Positions 33,116 through 45,345 of a stretch of 64,000 nt of DNA are shown piece by piece. This DNA comes from Flaveria trinervia (Eukaryota; Streptophyta; Magnoliopsida; Asterales; Asteraceae): assembly GCA_025506515.1 (NCBI GenBank), contig CM046452.1:40953518-41017517 (forward strand), in the 5' to 3' direction. Position numbers and translations under genes: made by a program. The notes under the pieces were generated by a model. That model had not been told where the DNA came from and did not search any database. It saw nothing but the letters and a program-made list of their open reading frames with translations. Every line of letters starts with the position of its first letter. Position 1 is the first letter of the stretch.

Positions 33116-33939
33116 TGAGTAATTATATTTATAGGAGGTGCAATAGCATTATATCCCAACCCATACGTGTTCTTTGATTCAATGTGAGAATTTAATAATT
33201 TCTCATATTGCTGAGATGAAAGTTGAAACTTCTGAAGTTTCACTTTAGTTGATGCATGATCATCATGGATTTAGTTAAGGAAGTGGTCAGATGCTCAACT
33301 TGGGCTTTTAGACTATATTTTCTAAAACAAGTTTATCTAAATCCTTTTGTAAAGAGTAATTTTGATTTGATATAATTTATGTGCTCTTAAATGAGATTCA
33401 TTCAAAATCATTGTTTTGTTTTACTTTATTAGCCAATTATTAAGCATGGATTCTATATCTTTCAACTTCCTCATCACATATTGATGAAAACAATCTATAT
33501 CTTACCTCTCTAGCCATAGGTGGAACTTTATTCTCCATGTGTGCTAGTAGAGCTTGATTCTCTTCTAGGACTTCCTCTCATACATGCTCCAGTCATAGGT
33601 TCTATCATGAAGTATGATCAGTCCAGATTCTTTAGAATTACTTGGACCTGCTGACGCATTTGTGGCTGGTGGGAATGAGTTGGTTATCTATGGTTGTTTG
33701 AAAGATCTTTGAGATATAGATTGTTAAGGAGGTTGATGTTGATTAGACTGATGTTGTGGATGTTGTTGATGTTGCCTTAAGTCAGGATTTGATTGTTGAT
33801 TACATTCTCTGGAGAAGTGTCTATAGATATTGCATTTAACACATCTTACCTTTGACTAATCAACACCAATCTTTGTTGTTTTACTTGCTGCAACCAAATT
33901 CGTATTTCTTCTCAGTGATGTTTGGCTCTATATGAAATC
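33116..33939 (-). pseudogene. B: gag C-terminal half (interrupted by C)
   Basis: The minus strand resumes here after element C. AMISYRAK continues the LQWQ reading from 50050. The knuckle CVKCNIYRHFSREC lies near 33855-33810, then a Gln/Asn/His-rich tract and remnants of a coiled coil. Stops are frequent. F's homologous segment (LQWQMAMIAMRAKKF, CFNCGMAGHFSREC) confirms the order. Confidence 0.7.
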
Positions 33940-33944
33940 ATAGC

Positions 33945-34862
33945 TGTTGGATCTTGTATGCCCAAGACACATACAAGATTGATGTGGTTAGTACGTTATG
34001 ATCCAAGTCGGGTCATACCCAATAACAAGCTAAACAAACACCAATAAATGTTTATTTGTTGATGAGATCATACATATAAACATTGACACCAATTTAGAAA
34101 TGGGTTTTCTAAAACATTGCTTTGTAATACAACAATACTATATGGATAGTTTGTTCATGAGATATTATTTGTTTCATTATTTAAGTTGGTTAAATAATAA
34201 CAAATAAAAGTGTGTTATTGTTATGAAATTAAAAGAGGTTTTAATTTATAAAGCTAAGGGTTAAGGGAGTAAATTGTGAAAAACAAAATGGGGGGAAAAC
34301 CCATTTTTAACACACCCTTCGGCCACCCAAAAGGGGCCATTGGAACTAGCTTTTTGCTTTGGTTTTTGAGTGTGGTTCTCCTCTCTTACACTCCATTCAT
34401 TCATTCACACTTCTCTCCAAAAAATTACAAGCAAAAGAACCTCCAAAACCAGGGCCATTTTCAGATTTTGGAAGCTGAAAAAGAGGCTGAAAATTTCGAT
34501 TTTGGAAGAGCTATCTTTGGTGTTGCATCCTAACAAGCAAGGTGTTTGAAGGGCTTGTGGGTATCACTTCTTGAGGCCTTCTCCTTTGAAGGCTAGAAAC
34601 ATCAAGAACATCATCATCTACCTATTTTCATCTACATCATCTTGTTCTAGAAAGGTTGATTCTATGAACTTTCTGTGGTTGTTTTGTTTTGTTTGATAGC
34701 ACACTATTTCACATATTATTATGATCCTCATTCTTGAGTTTTGTTTGTGGTTTAATATGGCAAAAATTTCAGATTATAAACCATGTTTAAACCCTTATTC
34801 CGCTGTGTTTTCTATAGTTTAAAAGGTTAAACTAAGTGTTTTACATGTGACAAGACTCATCA
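33945..34862 (+). mobile_element. C: 5' LTR
   Basis: 918 bp, TGTTGGATCTTGTATGCCC at the start and CAAGACTCATCA at the end. It is almost identical to 49133-50044. The 85-codon frame inside (34276-34533) is chance. The stretch CTTACACTCCATTCATTC may lie near the transcript start, but I see no clear TATA box. Confidence 0.92.
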
Positions 34863-34863
34863 A

Positions 34864-34879
34864 TGGCATCTAGAGCCGG
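34864..34879 (+). other. C: primer binding site
   Basis: TGGCATCTAGAGCCGG starts one base after the LTR. D has TGGCATCAAGAGCCGG in the same place. It resembles the tRNA-iMet complement with a small insertion. Confidence 0.7.
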
Positions 34880-36298
34880 TTATGTGGAATGTGTGCTTCA
34901 AAGGTCTTGAAAATTTAGTTTTCATGGACCTTTTCAACCCATTAGGGGCTGTTTTGTTGTGGGTATTTGAATCCCTTATGATTCAAGGTTTATCTTGCAT
35001 GCTTTAGTATAAACCTTGAAAGAATTATGTCAAATGGTTGATTATGTTGTTTGGACAACCTTAAAGTTTTACTTTATGTTGGCTGAAACTTTAGGGCTGA
35101 AATAAGGATTCTTTGTTGTTCTTGGAAGTTGGATGTGTTATATATTATGGTGCGTAACATAGCCTTGGCCTTATGTGTTTGTTTTGGTTGATTGTGTTTT
35201 GTCATGTTGGTTTTGTTCTTGAAAGGGTTGTAATTTGTGTTTTATATCTTGGGTTGTAATTTATTTATTCATTTGTTATGTAATAAAAGGTTAGGTGCAT
35301 TTTTTTTATTAGAAAAATGTATTAGGATATGAATTTTATAAAAGAAGATGCATAAGATGAAGACTCAAAGAAGGACACAAAAGACATGGACACTTGAAGC
35401 ATTCGGATGTGAATTCAAGTGGGAGTTCATGGACACATCTTGATGTGTCATCTTTACCCTTAAGAAAGACTTATGACAACACTTGTGATGGCAAACAAGT
35501 GTGGTCAACTTAGTGGCTATGGTTATGCACTCATGTTTATATATTATGCTTGTTTGGATGTTTGTTGTTTGATTGTTTGGTTGATATTTGGATATGCATT
35601 ACAAACTCATTAACAAACTTAACAAGCTGAAATTTTGTTGGTTCTTTATCATTAAGTGGTTATAAAAGGTTATTAAAAGGATTAATGGTTTTAATAAAAG
35701 AGGTTTTATTAAAATTGAACCATAGGGTACCTTGTATTTGAAATCATGCAAATATAAGGTACATAGAGTTTTCTAAACTAAGATTATGAAACTTAAATTC
35801 CCTTTAAACAAGTTTAACACCATCCTTTTGCACAACACTTGAGTCATTTGGAACTCATAATGGGATAAAGGTCACCTAACCATTTTGAGGGAACTTGTGA
35901 CTTGAGGTGGGGATACCATATTTGTGGGATAAAGGTCACCTAACCACTTATGTTGGAAAACTCACATGTGTGTGCAAGTAGGGTAACTTGATTTGCAAAC
36001 CATATTAAATGGATCACCTACAATATGGTTTACAAAGGTGTTGATGGGATTAACATGCCGACAATACATATGATGTTTAAAGTCGATCCCATACCCTAGA
36101 AGTTGCAAAGGGTTGTAATTGTCAAAACGTTGACTACCTTGTTAATTTAAATAATGGGATAAAGGTCACCTAACCACTATTTAAATGTAACGTTGGATTC
36201 TAGATTTAAAATTGTGTAAGACACTTAAAAGGGGTTTTAATTATTAAAATATGAACAATATCGAAATTACTAAAATTGAACTTTGTGACATTTTGTAG
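34880..36298 (+). other. C: 1.4-kb untranslated leader with three copies of a 21-bp motif
   Basis: This is an unusually long leader before gag with no coding frame. It contains GGATAAAGGTCACCTAACCA (preceded by G) at 35862-35882, 35926-35946 and 36156-36176. D's leader has the same motif three times. Such leaders usually hold dimerisation and packaging signals; that role here is inferred from position. Confidence 0.75.
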
Positions 36299-37235
36299 AT
36301 GGCCACCAACAATAATGATAACAATGAAATCCCGACCGCTCACTCACTATCACTAAGAACCATTCTCCAAAAGGAGCGTCTAAACCATAATAATTTTATT
36401 GATTGGTTTCGAAACTTGAGAATTGTTCTCAAGCAAGAGAAACGATCATATATATTAGACGATCTGATTCCTGATCAACCTAGTGAGGATGATGAGGAGG
36501 CCTATAATAATTGGGTGAAATACACTGAGGACTCGGTCCAAGTGTCTTGCCTTATGTTGGCAAGTATGACTCCAGATCTCCAAAAGGAGTATGAACATCA
36601 TGGAGCGTACGACATGATAACCCAGTTGAAGGAAACGTTCCTAAACAAGCACGGGTTGAGCGCTTCGAAACGGTTCGAGCACTCCATGCGTGTCTATGGA
36701 CGACACCCAATCTGTTTCATCTTATGTACTAAAGATGAAAAGCCACATTGACCGCCTCGAAAGGCTGAATTGTCCCGTCTCGAAAGAGTTGGCTACGGAT
36801 TTGATCCTCAACTCTTTGTCAAAAGGTTTGATAGTTTTGTCATGAATTATAACATGAACGGTGGGACAAGAACATAAGTGAGCTTCACTCTATGCTCAAA
36901 ACTACCGAGGCGGCCATGGGTAAAAGGGTTTTACCCGTTCTCACCATCAATGAAGGTGGGAACAAGAAGAGGCCTCACCCGCACCCAAGGCAAATGTTGC
37001 CAAGGGTAAAGGGCACATTAGGGGAAGGGAAAGGGAGTGGTAAGAGCGCCACCACCAAAACCAGCAGAAGAAGCAAAAGGTTGCTTCAAATGACCCATGC
37101 TTTAAGTGTGGGGAGATTGGACATTGGGCAAGAAATTGCCTGTCCATCTCAGAGAGTTGCAAGCAAAGAGGGATGTGGGGCAAACCTGAGGTACACCTTT
37201 CATGATCCATTTGTCTAAATTTAATATCCTCTAAC
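36299..37235 (+). pseudogene. C: gag
   Basis: The ATG at 36299 starts a 150-aa frame with the copia gag segments FIDWFRNLRIVLKQEKRSYIL and CLMLASMTPDLQKEYEHHGAY. A frameshift near 36680 breaks the RFE(T)VRALH helix. The zinc knuckle CFKCGEIGHWARNC is encoded at about 37098-37140 in another frame. D's gag is the more intact version of the same protein. Confidence 0.85.
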
Positions 37236-38560
37236 ACATGGGTATTGGATACCGGATGTGGAACTCATATTTGCAACTTATTGCAGGGGTTCAAAAGAAG
37301 TAAGGACTTCAAGAAAGGGGATGTGAGCCTCTTCATGGGCAATGGGGCAAAGGTTCAAGTTGAAGGCCAAGGGGACTACATCTTGAAGCTTCCAAATGGT
37401 TTGGAAGTAATTTTGAACAATATTTTGTATGCTCCTAGTTTGACTAGGAACATTATTTCTGTTGCCCAATTAACAATATGGTTATGTTTTGTCATTTAGT
37501 GAGAATGAAATTCATGTTTCTGTAAATGGCACGTTTATTTTAAAGCTATTCCTGTTATGGTATTTATGAATTGATTCATGAAACACACATTATGTAATAG
37601 CTCATCATACCAGAACCACCACTAAGAACTCAATTGGATTGAGTGATACCTATCTTTGGCATGCCGTCTGGTCATTAAACAAGAAGCGCATACAAACACT
37701 TCAAAAGAACGGTCTTTTAAAAGCAAATGAATATGATTCATTCGATGTATGTGAATCTTGTTTACAAGGTAAAATAACTAAGGCACCTTTTAGTGGCAAG
37801 TCCGAATGGACAAAAGATTTATTAGGCATCATACATTCGGATGTATGTGGTCCCTTTAAGCCAATGACTAGGTACCATGAAAGATACTTCATTACCTTTA
37901 TCAACGACTATAGTCGATATGTTATGTGTACTTGTTAAGACACAAAGATGAAGCTTTTGAATGTTCAAATCTTCCAAAATGAAGTAGAAAATCAACTCAA
38001 TAAGAAAATAAAAATTCTCCGCACCGATAGAGGAGGTGAATACCTAAGTGATGCTTTTAGAGATCATCTTAGAAGTTGTGGTATTGTCTCACAACTATCT
38101 CCACCTGGACACCACAACATAATGGTGTGTCCGAGAGGAGAAATCGAACTCTATTAGATATGGTTCGATCTATGATGGCTAGAAGCTCACGGCCTCTATC
38201 ATTTTGGGTTTTGCTTTGCTCTCTGCGGCCCGTATTTTGAATATGGCCCAACCAAGAAAGTGGAAACAACCCTTTTGAAATATGGCATGGAAGGGTTCCA
38301 TCACTGTCATAATTAAAGGTATGGGTTGTGAGGCTTATGTTAAGACTCCCACCTCAAACAAGCTTGAAAGTCGTTCCACTAAGTGTATCTTCATTGGATA
38401 TCCTAGAGATTCTATGTGATATTATTTCTATGATCCATTGGAACAAAAGGAGTTTGTTGCCAAGAAAACTGAGTTCTTTGAAGCTAAATTCCTTAAGGAA
38501 GGACTAGTAGTAGAACTGTGGATCTTGAGGAGGATCAAGAACCACAAACCGATATACTTT
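37236..38560 (+). pseudogene. C: protease, GAG-pre-integrase and integrase
   Basis: The protease starts WVLDTGCGTHICN (DTG) near 37236 and runs to APSLTRNIISVAQL. The pre-integrase zinc site VCESCLQGK is in the 37639-37938 frame. Integrase residues are HSDVCGP (first Asp), LRTDRGGEY (second Asp, near 38020) and SERRN (Glu, near 38130). The frame breaks near 37930, 38110 and 38250. A small deletion near 38250 removes part of the ARSS..ILNMAPTKK tract. Confidence 0.85.
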
Positions 38561-40300
38561 GGTTGATACTAGCACTGAACATGAGGATGTTGAAAATGAT
38601 CAGTGTGTTGATCAAATACACAGAACATTCACATCGGGTAGAGTTAGTAATCCACCTGAAAGATATGGATTTTTCGTAGATGGATGCTATGTGGTAGATT
38701 CCGATGAACCAACCACCTATCTTGATGCAATGTCCAATTTGGATTGTGACAAATGGCTTGAAGCCATGAACGTTGAGATGCAATCCATGTATGACAACCA
38801 AGTATGGGACTTGGTTGAACCACCTCTTAACTCCAAGATAGTTGGAAGTAAGTGGGTTTTTCAAGAAGAAACCATATGCATGGAAACTTGGATACTTATA
38901 AAGCTAGACTTGTAGCAAAAGGTTTCACTCAAACTCAAGGGGTTGATTATGATGAAACCTTCTCACCAGTTGCAATGCTAAAGTCTATTAGGATATTATT
39001 TGCCATAGCTGCTCATTATGATTATGAGATTTGCAAATGGATGTCAAAACTGCTTTTCTAAATGGATCTTGAGGAAGATGTCTATATGGTTCAGCCTAAG
39101 GTTTTGTCAACTCAAAACATCCTGACAAAGTATGCAAGTTAAGAAATCAATCTATGGATTGAAGCAAGCATCAAGAAGTTGGAATCACGTTTTGATGAAG
39201 AAATAACCAAATTTGGTTCATCAAAACGCTGATGAAGCATGTGTATAAGAAGGCTAGTGGGAGCATCACCATCTTCTTAGTATTGTATGTCGATGACATC
39301 CTACTATTTGAAAATGACATTCCAACCATGGAAGGTGTAAAAGCCTGGCTTAGAAGCTATTTCTCCATTAAGGATCTTGGTGAAGCCGCCTATATTTAGG
39401 AATAAAGATCTATAGGGATAGATCAAGGCGGTTGATAGGTTTGAATCAAAGTGCATACATTGATAAGATCTTGAAAATGTTCAAGATGGAAAACTCCAAG
39501 AAAGGTACCGTGCCTATTCAAAGAGGAACGATATTGAGTAAGACTCAACGTCCAAGGTCGAAGGATGAGCAAGACAAAATGAAGGAATCTCGTATGCATC
39601 TGCCATAAGATCCATCATGTATGCAATGATATGCACTAGACCGGACGTGTCATGCGCCTTGAGCATGACAAGCCGATATCAACAAAATCCTGGAAGCAGT
39701 CATTGGATGGCTGTTAAGAACATACTTAAGACCTAAGGAGGACTAAAGATATGTTCCTAATCTATGGATCTGGTGAAGAAGAGCTCGTAGTAAAAGTTTA
39801 CACGGATGCGAGTTTCCAAACTGATCGGGATGATTCACGATCACAATCGGGATACATTTTCATCTTGAATGGAGGAGCAATCTCTTGGAAGAGCTCTAAG
39901 CAAGATGTGGTGGCATTATCAACTACAGAGTCAGAATACATTACTGCTTCATTAGCAGCTCAGGAAGCTGCATGGTTAAAGAAGTTCATTGCCGATCTAG
40001 GGTGGTCCCTTCCATTCAGGACCCCCTACAAATTCTTTGTGATAACGAGGGTGCGATTGCTCAAATCAAAGAACCCATGCACATCAAAAGACAAGGCACA
40101 TTGAACGAAGATTCACTACATAGGGGATGAGTTGGAAAGGGAAGATATGTATTCGCAAAGTTCACACGGATCAAAACATTGCATCCACTCACGAAGCTTC
40201 TTGAAAAGGCAAAGCATGAAAGTCATGCTTGTGCCATGGGACTTCATTCTAGTGACTGGATTGATCTTTAATTTTGTATTGAGATATTGTAACCCTTTAT
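38561..40300 (+). pseudogene. C: reverse transcriptase and RNase H
   Basis: The RT begins with the LDAMSNLDCDKWLEAMNVEM segment and continues through YKARLVAKGFTQTQGVDYDE. The palm LYVDDILLFE near 39285 keeps YVDD. RNase H (39751-40104) has VYTDASFQTDRDDSRSQSGY and LSTTESEYITASLAAQEAAW. Frameshifts lie near 38865, 39050, 39230, 39400 and 40030. After about 40270 only spacer remains up to the D insertion at 40581. Confidence 0.85.
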
Positions 40301-40580
40301 TACTTGAATGAATTATTCGGTTATAATGATTCAACTAATATCCTATTTTGCATGTTAAATCCATGAGTAAGTATTTACTCAGAATGTCCGTATTTGTTCA
40401 TGCTTGTGGTACACAGCATGAAGGTAATGCTATTATGAACTTGGATTGGCAGATTCATATAGATGAATGTAGAGCAAAAGGTTGATGCCAAAGTTCATAA
40501 TATTTGTGGGATGAAATATTGGACTGACCTGCATCTCAATATTACTACATGGAGTTTCTTCCTGATTTCATAAGTAATTT
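40301..40580 (+). other. C: 3' spacer, left part
   Basis: Non-coding. Its continuation is at 48683 on the other side of D. The equivalent D sequence (41940-42000) reads straight across this breakpoint, confirming the join. Confidence 0.75.
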
Positions 40581-41527
40581 TGAAGGGTTTCCTTGAACAT
40601 AAAACTAAGTTAACCCATTAAACTTACTGAAAACGCAGCGGAATAACAACATATTATTGACTTACTTATAAGCTGAAAATAATGTTCTTTAGGTGACCAT
40701 TTGAATGTAAAAAGCAAACCCAAAATCAAAGGATCTAAATATGTGAATAAGCAAGCTATGAACACATAAAACAAGCATAATAGACAGCCATTAACAAGCT
40801 GCCAAAACTACCTTTCAGCAGTTGAGAACAATACTTCCAAAAGGGCTGCCAAAACGTGGATTTGTTAAAGATGGAGATGTCAAACTCGGCCAAGACTCCA
40901 AGAAGAGGAGGTCCTCAAGCTAGTATACCCCAAGCAATGTGCAAACACTCTGCTTGTTAGGGAGATTAACACCAAGAGTGATTCCAAATCCACTCAATCA
41001 GCTGAAAAAAAACCGAGAACCCTTTTGGGAGTGAAAGGACTTCGAAAATCACTTTTGCATGTGTGTGTGAGATGATGTGTAGTGTTAGACCAGCTCATAA
41101 GTTATTAGTGTTCAAGAAGGTGAAAACCCTCTCATTGGAGAGGGTTTGGGCGCCAAATTCATTAGACCAAAAGTTCCCTCTTAAAATTTCACTAAACAAC
41201 TTTATAGATTAGTCCCTTGCAAGTTTATACAATTAACATTTAGCTGTATAACTTATACACACTTTTAATTACTTAATGTTATCTAACTAACTTAATAACA
41301 TTAAGTAATATCTTGAACAAAATATCCTAACAAGTTGTTCCATCTCTCATGCAACTTATTTAGAAAACCCATTTTCTAAATTTGGTGTTATTATTCAATA
41401 CATGATCATATCATCAATTGAATATTAATTGGTGTTTGCTAAGCTTGTTATTGGGTATAACCCGACTTGGATCATAACGTACTACCGCATCAATATTCTA
41501 TGTGTCTTGGGCACATAGAATCCAACA
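40581..41527 (-). mobile_element. D: 3' LTR
   Basis: 947 bp, minus-strand TGTTGGATTCTATG to CAAGGAAACCCTTCA. It starts like C's LTR (GCCCAAGACACAT, ATGATCCAAGTCGGGT) but the U5-side half is unrelated by eye. A perfect hairpin AAACCCTCTC-ATTG-GAGAGGGTTT lies at 41124-41147. The polypurine tract GCAAGTGGGAGA precedes it. Confidence 0.9.
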
Positions 41528-42284
41528 TCTCCCACTTGCCCAGATTCATAGAAGATTGATGCAAGCATAAATACCGCCTAACAACGGTTTACTACCCTTA
41601 ATACGCATCACTTATAGCCATTCAATAACATCATCCCTTTCAAGTACCCTACTTGAAAAGATTTAGGTGAATCAATCATCTATCCTTTTGTTTCAGATGT
41701 CATGTTAATCCAAGGACACAGAATGATCATTCCTTGTTGATTTAACTTAATCAGGCCTTAGACATCTAACTCTCAACGAATAAGAGGAACAAATTCCATC
41801 TTGACTACATACGTTTCTCACAAACACCTCGTCATACCTGAACATACCCTTATGTACTGTCCATTATTTCAGGGCAGTGAAGAATCAGCTCAAGGCATAA
41901 TACTTGGTGAATATCAAAACCCAATATGTATCTCAGGTCGGAGGTACCAAATGATATTCGCCTTTACTCAAATTTACTTATGATCAATCAATAAGATTCC
42001 ATGAAGAAAAATTTGAGATGCGGGTCAGTCCAATATTTGCATCCCACAAATATCTATGACCTTGGTAGCAACCCATTGCTCTATATTCATCCTTATGAAT
42101 ATCAACCATCCAAGTTCATAATAATCTTACCCTCACACTTGTTCCCACAAGTATGAACGACTACGGACATTTAGAGTAAACAATTTACTCATGGATTAAA
42201 CATGCTAAATTGGAACATTAATTGAAACATTATAACCAAATAATTTATTCAAATAATAAGAGTTCCACATATCCAATACAACAT
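41528..42284 (-). other. D: 3' spacer and polypurine tract
   Basis: Non-coding sequence between the RNase H stop and the LTR. The minus strand reads GGGCAAGTGGGAGATGTTGG at the LTR junction, where AAGTGGGAGAT is the polypurine tract. It is homologous to C's 3' spacer (40301-40580 plus 48683-49132). Confidence 0.8.
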
Positions 42285-43802
42285 TTACAGATCAAATCCA
42301 ATCACTAGAATATCAAGTCCCATGGCACAAGTATGACCTTCATGCTTTGCCTTTTCAAGGAGCTTCGTGAGAGGATCCGCAATGTTCTGATCCGTGTGAA
42401 CTTTGCGAATACATATCTTTCCTTTTTCAACTTCATCTCGTATGTAGTTGAATCTCCGCTCAATGTGCCTAGTCTTTTGGTGAGCACGAGGTTCCTTGAT
42501 TTGAGCAATCGCACCCTCGTTGTCACAAAAGATCTCTAGGGGTCCTGAATGGAAGGGACAACCCCCAAATCGGCAATGAATTTCTTTAACCATGCAGCTT
42601 CTTGAGCTGCTAATGAGGCGGCGACGTATTCTGATTCTGTAGTTGATAGAGCCACCACATCCTGTTTGGAGCTTTTCCATGAGACCGCACCTCCATTCAG
42701 AATGAAATATATCCCGATTGTGATCGAGAATCATCACGATCGGTTTGGAAACTCGCATCCGTGTAACCTTTACAACGAGTTCCTCATCACCAGATCCATA
42801 GATTAGAACATATCTTTATCCTCCTTAGGTACTTAAGTATGTTCTTAACAGCCATCCAATGACTGTTTCCAGGATTTTGCTGGTAACGCTTGTCATGCTT
42901 AAGGCGCATGACACGTCCGGTCGAGTGCATATCATCGCATACATGATGGACCAATAGCAGATGCGTGGGATTGCCTTCATTTTATCTTGCTCATCCTTTG
43001 AGCTAGGACATTGAGTCGTACTCAATATCGTTCCTCTTTGAATAGGTACGGTACCTTTCTTAGAGTTCTCCATCTTGAACCTTTTCAAGATTTTATCAAT
43101 ATACGCACTTTGATTTAAACCAATCAACCGCCTTGATCTATCCCTATAGATCTTTATTCCCAGAATATAGGCAGCTTCACCAAGATCCTTGATGGAAAAA
43201 CAACTTCCAAGCCAGGTTTTTACACCTTCCAGGGCTGGAATGTCATTTCCAAATAGTAGTATGTCATCAACATACAATACTAGAAAAGTTATTGTGCTCC
43301 CACTAGCCTTCTTATATACACAAGCCTCATCAGTGTTTTTGATGAAGCCAAATTTCTTTACCTCCTCATCAAAACGATGATTCCAACTTCTCGATGCTTG
43401 TTTCAATCCATATATTGATTTCTTTACTTGCATACTTTATTAGGATGTTTTGGATCGACAAAACCTTCAGGCTGAACCATATAAACATCTTCCTCAAGAT
43501 ATCCATTTAGGAAAGCGTTTTGACATCCATTTGCCAAATCTCATAATCATAATGAGCAGCTATGGCAAACAATATCCTTATAGACTTTAGCATCGCAACA
43601 GGTGAGAAGGTTTCATCATAATCAACTCCTTGAGTTTGAGTGAAACCTTTGCTACAAGTCTAGCTTTATAAGTATCCAAGTTTCCATGCATATCGGTTTT
43701 CTTCTTGAAAACCCACTTACTTCCAACTACCTTGGAATTAAGAGGTGGTACAACAAGTTCCCAAACTTGATTGTCATACATGGATTGCATCTCAACGTTC
43801 AT
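42285..43802 (-). pseudogene. D: reverse transcriptase and RNase H
   Basis: The RT N-part (43802-43587) reads VWELVVPPLNSKVVGSKWVF to YKARLVAK, then shifts frame. The main frame (43433-42825, 202 aa) has KSIYGLKQASRSWNHRFDE and LYVDDILLFGND with YVDD. RNase H (about 42760-42285) has the EIFCDNEGAIAQIKEP and HIERRFNYIRDEVEKGKI segments. Breaks lie near 43620, 43440 and 42960-42740. The polyprotein ends near 42285. Confidence 0.85.
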
Positions 43803-44715
43803 GCCTCAAGCCATTTGTCACAATCCAAATTGGACACTGCATCATGGTATGTGGTTGGTTCATCTGAATCTACCATAGCATCCATCCATGAAAATCCGTA
43901 TCTTTCAGGTGGATTACTAGTTCTACCACTTCTACGAACATTTTGTGTGTATTGATCAACTACTTGATCAACTTCAACATCCTCATGTTGAGTGCTAACT
44001 TCAACCAAACGTGCATCGGGTTGTGGTTCTTGATCCTCCTCAAGATTCACTATTCTACTGCTAGTTCCTTCCATAAGGAACTTTGCTTCTAAGAACTCAC
44101 CCTTTCTGGCAACAAACACCTTTTGTTCCAGTGGATCATAGAAATAATATCCCATAGAATCTCTAGGGTATCCACAAAGATACACTTGGTGGATCGGACT
44201 TCCAATTTGTTTGGGGTGGGAGTCTTAACATAAGCCTCACAACCCCAAACCCTTAAGTATGATAAGGATGGAATTCTTCCATGCCATATCTCAAAAGGTG
44301 TCCTTTCCACCTTTTTGGTTGGGGCCATATTTAGAATACGGGCCGGAGAGCAAAGCGAAACCCCAAAATGATAGAGGTAATGTGCTTCTAGCCATCATAG
44401 ATCGGACCATATCCAATAAGGTTCGATTCCTCCTCTCAGACACACCATTGTGTTGTGGTGTTCCAGGTGGAGTGAGTTGTGAGACAATCCCACAACTCCT
44501 AAGATGGTCTTGAAAAGCATCACTGAGGTATTCACCTCCTCTATCGGTGCGGAGAACTTTAATCGACTTGTTGAGTTGATTTTCTACTTCATTCTTGAAG
44601 ATTTTGAACATTTCAAAAGCTTCATCTTTGTGCCTTAATAAGTACACATACCCATAGCGACTATAATCGTCGGTAAAGGTAATGAAGTATCTTTCACCAT
44701 TCCTAGTCATTGGTT
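43803..44715 (-). pseudogene. D: integrase
   Basis: The 139-aa frame (44710-44291) has GERYFITFTDDYSRYGYVYL, LRTDRGGEYL (second catalytic Asp) and TPPGTPQHNGVSERRNRTLL with the Glu. The first Asp lies upstream in HSDVCGP near 44745. The C-terminal part continues through KVERTPFEIWHGRIPSLSYL and GYYFYDPLEQKVFVARK (44328-43799). Only small shifts interrupt it. Confidence 0.85.
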
Positions 44716-45345
44716 AAAAGGACCACATACATCCGAATGTATGATTCCTAATAAATCTTTTGCCCTTTCGTTAGATCCACTAAAGGGTGCCTTAGTCATT
44801 TTACCTTGTAAACAAGATTCACACACATCAAATGAATCATATTCATTTGTTTTTAAAAGACCATTCTTTTGAAGTGTTTGTATACGTTTCTTGTTTTATA
44901 TGACCAAGACGACAATGCCAAAGATAGGTATCACTCAAATCCAACTTGAGTTTCTTGGTGCTAGTTTGGTAAAATGAACTATTTAAAGTATTTTCATGAA
45001 CCAATTCATAAATACCATTAATGGGTATAGCTTTAAAATAGAACATATCATTTAAAGAAACATGAATATCATTTTCAATAAAAGATAATACATAATCATA
45101 AGTCTTAATTGGGATACAGAAATAATGTTCCTAGTCAAACTAGGAGCATACAAAATATTCTTCAAAATAACGTCCAAGCCATTTGGAAGTTTTAAGGTGT
45201 AGTCCCCACGAGCTTCAACTTGGACTTTGGTTCCATTGCCCATGAAGAGGCTAACATCCCCTTGATTGAAGTCCCTACTTCTTTGAACCCCTGCAACAAA
45301 TTGCAAATATGAGTTCCACATCCGGTATCTAATACCCATGTGTTT
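44716..45345 (-). pseudogene. D: protease and GAG-pre-integrase
   Basis: The protease motif VLDTGCGTHICNLLQGF appears near 45345-45290 and continues as DVSLFMGNGTKVQVEARGDY and LYAPSLTRNIISVSQL. The pre-integrase has LSDTYLWHCRLGHI and the CVNLVYKVK region near 44820-44800 whose zinc site lies across a shift. Frames change at about 45290 and 45060. Confidence 0.8.

Noticed and set aside
34276..34533. 85-aa plus frame after 34276
   Set aside because: It lies entirely within C's 5' LTR and is broken in the sister 3' LTR.
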